Part shown: positions 62,887 through 64,000 of the stretch, one piece after another
How positions within the stretch are numbered: position 1 is the stretch's first letter
Layout: each line of letters starts with the position of its first letter
Source: Shewanella sp. c952
GTDB lineage: Bacteria; Pseudomonadota; Gammaproteobacteria; Enterobacterales; Shewanellaceae
Assembly: GCF_019654975.1 (NCBI RefSeq)
Contig: NZ_BPEW01000010.1
Location: 1-64,000, forward strand
Direction of reading: 5' to 3'
DNA: 64,000 bases
Translations under genes and position numbers: made by a program
The notes under the pieces: generated by a model
Seen by the model: the letters and a program-made list of their open reading frames with translations, nothing else
The model's database searches: none
Told to the model about the DNA's origin: nothing

Positions 62887-64000
62887 TTAATCAACGCTTG
62901 TTAACTTCCCATCGCTATCAAACGGCCAGTCAATTCCTAACCAGGCTTTAAAGAATGCTTTTTGGGCACGGCTTGGCTTAGCAACGCTACTAATCGCCAT
63001 TTTGCCACTTTTCTGTTCGCCGAGCGTCAGTTTGACCTCTTTCAATCTGTCATTACTAAACAGAGTCAGGGTGATCTCTCCACCAGCTTTAAAATCTTTG
63101 ATACGAGAGTCAAACCCTGCTGCTGTCACTTTTAAGCCATTAACTGCAACGATTTCATCGCCAAGCACTATACCTGCATTCCATGCCGGCCCATTGCGTA
63201 ATACACGTGACAGTATCAAACTATCAGATCCCAGCGTCACTCCAATAAAAGGTTCTGATTTCGCATCAGCGCCATAGCCAACAGCTAATCCTGCTTGCTC
63301 TAACATAGATTCAAAGTCTAAACTTATCGGTGAATTAACATGTTGCTGCCACCACTTCTCATAACTCGTACCTGAAAGTTGCTGCAAGATACTCTTTACA
63401 TCATCGATATTGTAGCCAGCTGGAATACGATGCGATTGGTACAGCTCTCGATGAACGTCTCGATATGAATGCTTTAATTTAGTTTCATTTAGCAACGAAA
63501 AATCAAGCGCTAACGATGTCAAATAACCTTCTGAATAAATATTTGTACTATGGTTCACCGCATAATCACCACCGGTACTAGCCCATTGGTTAGCACTGGC
63601 GCTGGCAACCGATTGAATTTCACGCCCTGGCGTTTGCTCACTTTGCGTCACTCTTTTAGCTAAATCCTCAAAAAATTCTTTTGCTGTTATGACTCCTGCA
63701 CGTAGCAGTAACTGGCTTTGAAAGTAACTTGTTGAGCCTTCTGCTATCCAAAGCAGTTGTGTAATCCCTTCCTCTTGATAGTCATAAGGAACTAACCCTT
63801 GAGGACGGTAAGCTTTGACATTCCAAGTATGAATAAACTCATGAGAAGCCGTTTTAATAAAGCCAAGATAATCTTTACGGTCGCGGTAGCTAAAGCGCGG
63901 GCGCTGAATAATGGTTGAATTCAAGTGCTCTGTGGCACCACGAGCTCCGCTGGTTGCATGCACCATGTAAACATAACGTTCGAAAGGATAATCGTCCCAA
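62887..64000 (-). CDS. M61 family (glycyl) aminopeptidase with PDZ domain, partial at the window edge
   Basis: The frame is open through base 64000, so the N-terminus lies outside the window; an internal ATG at 63966 is not the start. DDYPFERYVYMVHAT, then GATEHLNSTIIQRPRFSYRD, leads to TASHEFIHTWNVKAYRPQG with the HExxH zinc site. LLWIAEGSTSYFQSQLLLRA supplies the third ligand. Near the C-terminus a PDZ domain (FIGVTLGSDSLILSRVLRNG, GPAWNAGIVLGDEIVAVNGL) may dock substrates. M61 enzymes in Shewanella are probably periplasmic, though the signal peptide is not visible here. Confidence 0.92.
   Translation of the reverse strand, partial: WDDYPFERYVYMVHATSGARGATEHLNSTIIQRPRFSYRDRKDYLGFIKTASHEFIHTWNVKAYRPQGLVPYDYQEEGITQLLWIAEGSTSYFQSQLLLRAGVITAKEFFEDLAKRVTQSEQTPGREIQSVASASANQWASTGGDYAVNHSTNIYSEGYLTSLALDFSLLNETKLKHSYRDVHRELYQSHRIPAGYNIDDVKSILQQLSGTSYEKWWQQHVNSPISLDFESMLEQAGLAVGYGADAKSEPFIGVTLGSDSLILSRVLRNGPAWNAGIVLGDEIVAVNGLKVTAAGFDSRIKDFKAGGEITLTLFSNDRLKEVKLTLGEQKSGKMAISSVAKPSRAQKAFFKAWLGIDWPFDSDGKLTSVD

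Overview
The window looks like chromosomal DNA of a Shewanella species (Gammaproteobacteria). The main evidence is the lactate-use locus lldP, dld-II, lldEFG (33.6-41.3 kb), which matches the arrangement known from Shewanella. Supporting evidence is the order thiI, pomB, pomA, xseB, ispA, dxs (21-28 kb), a sodium-type flagellar stator pair, and many GGDEF/EAL/HDOD proteins. I saw no tRNA, rRNA, CRISPR array, prophage or complete insertion sequence. Most of the window is ordinary chromosome with compact genes and clear hairpin terminators.

Layout. 0-3.3 kb: a truncated GAF/PAS sensor, a small zinc-ribbon protein, an outer-membrane barrel protein and an unpaired FetB-type permease. 3.5-12.4 kb: housekeeping genes (pepT, a nucleotide-binding reductase, a TrmK-like methyltransferase, a Nudix hydrolase, an ECF sigma factor with a membrane partner, gltS, a DUF4136 lipoprotein, a Fur-box-controlled membrane protein, yciH, algH/yqgE, ruvX). 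12.4-20.8 kb: an S9 peptidase, NAD-type isocitrate dehydrogenase, rlmM, a DUF423 protein, an alpha/beta hydrolase and a GcvA-like LysR regulator. 21-28 kb: thiI, the Na+ stator pomAB, and the xseB-ispA-dxs isoprenoid operon.

28-31.3 kb is a small accessory block of unrecognised minus-strand genes. It includes a clearly decayed gene with two in-frame stops and a frameshift, and ends in a perfect 10-bp tandem repeat. It sits between dxs and the grpE/nadK pair. 32.9-41.3 kb is the lactate regulon: three CRP-like sites, two sharing an identical 12-bp palindrome, precede lldP (permease), dld-II (FAD/Fe-S D-lactate dehydrogenase) and lldEFG (L-lactate dehydrogenase complex). Lactate is imported by LldP and oxidised to pyruvate by either enzyme.

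41.4-52.1 kb holds a secreted TPR protein with a TonB-like C-terminus, a CobW-family GTPase, and a tightly coupled pair: a membrane protein with a degenerate ATPase domain and an MscS-type channel. The last is the best candidate here for a little-described system. Next come a SigZ-like ECF sigma factor, a eukaryotic-type glutathione synthetase-like ATP-grasp protein and a PatB/MalY-type C-S lyase. 52.3-64 kb: RhlE helicase, two GGDEF/EAL proteins, an HDOD protein, an OsmC protein, a thioesterase, the tRNA-hydroxylation gene trhP (yegQ) with a YfhL ferredoxin, and an M61 peptidase that runs off the right edge.
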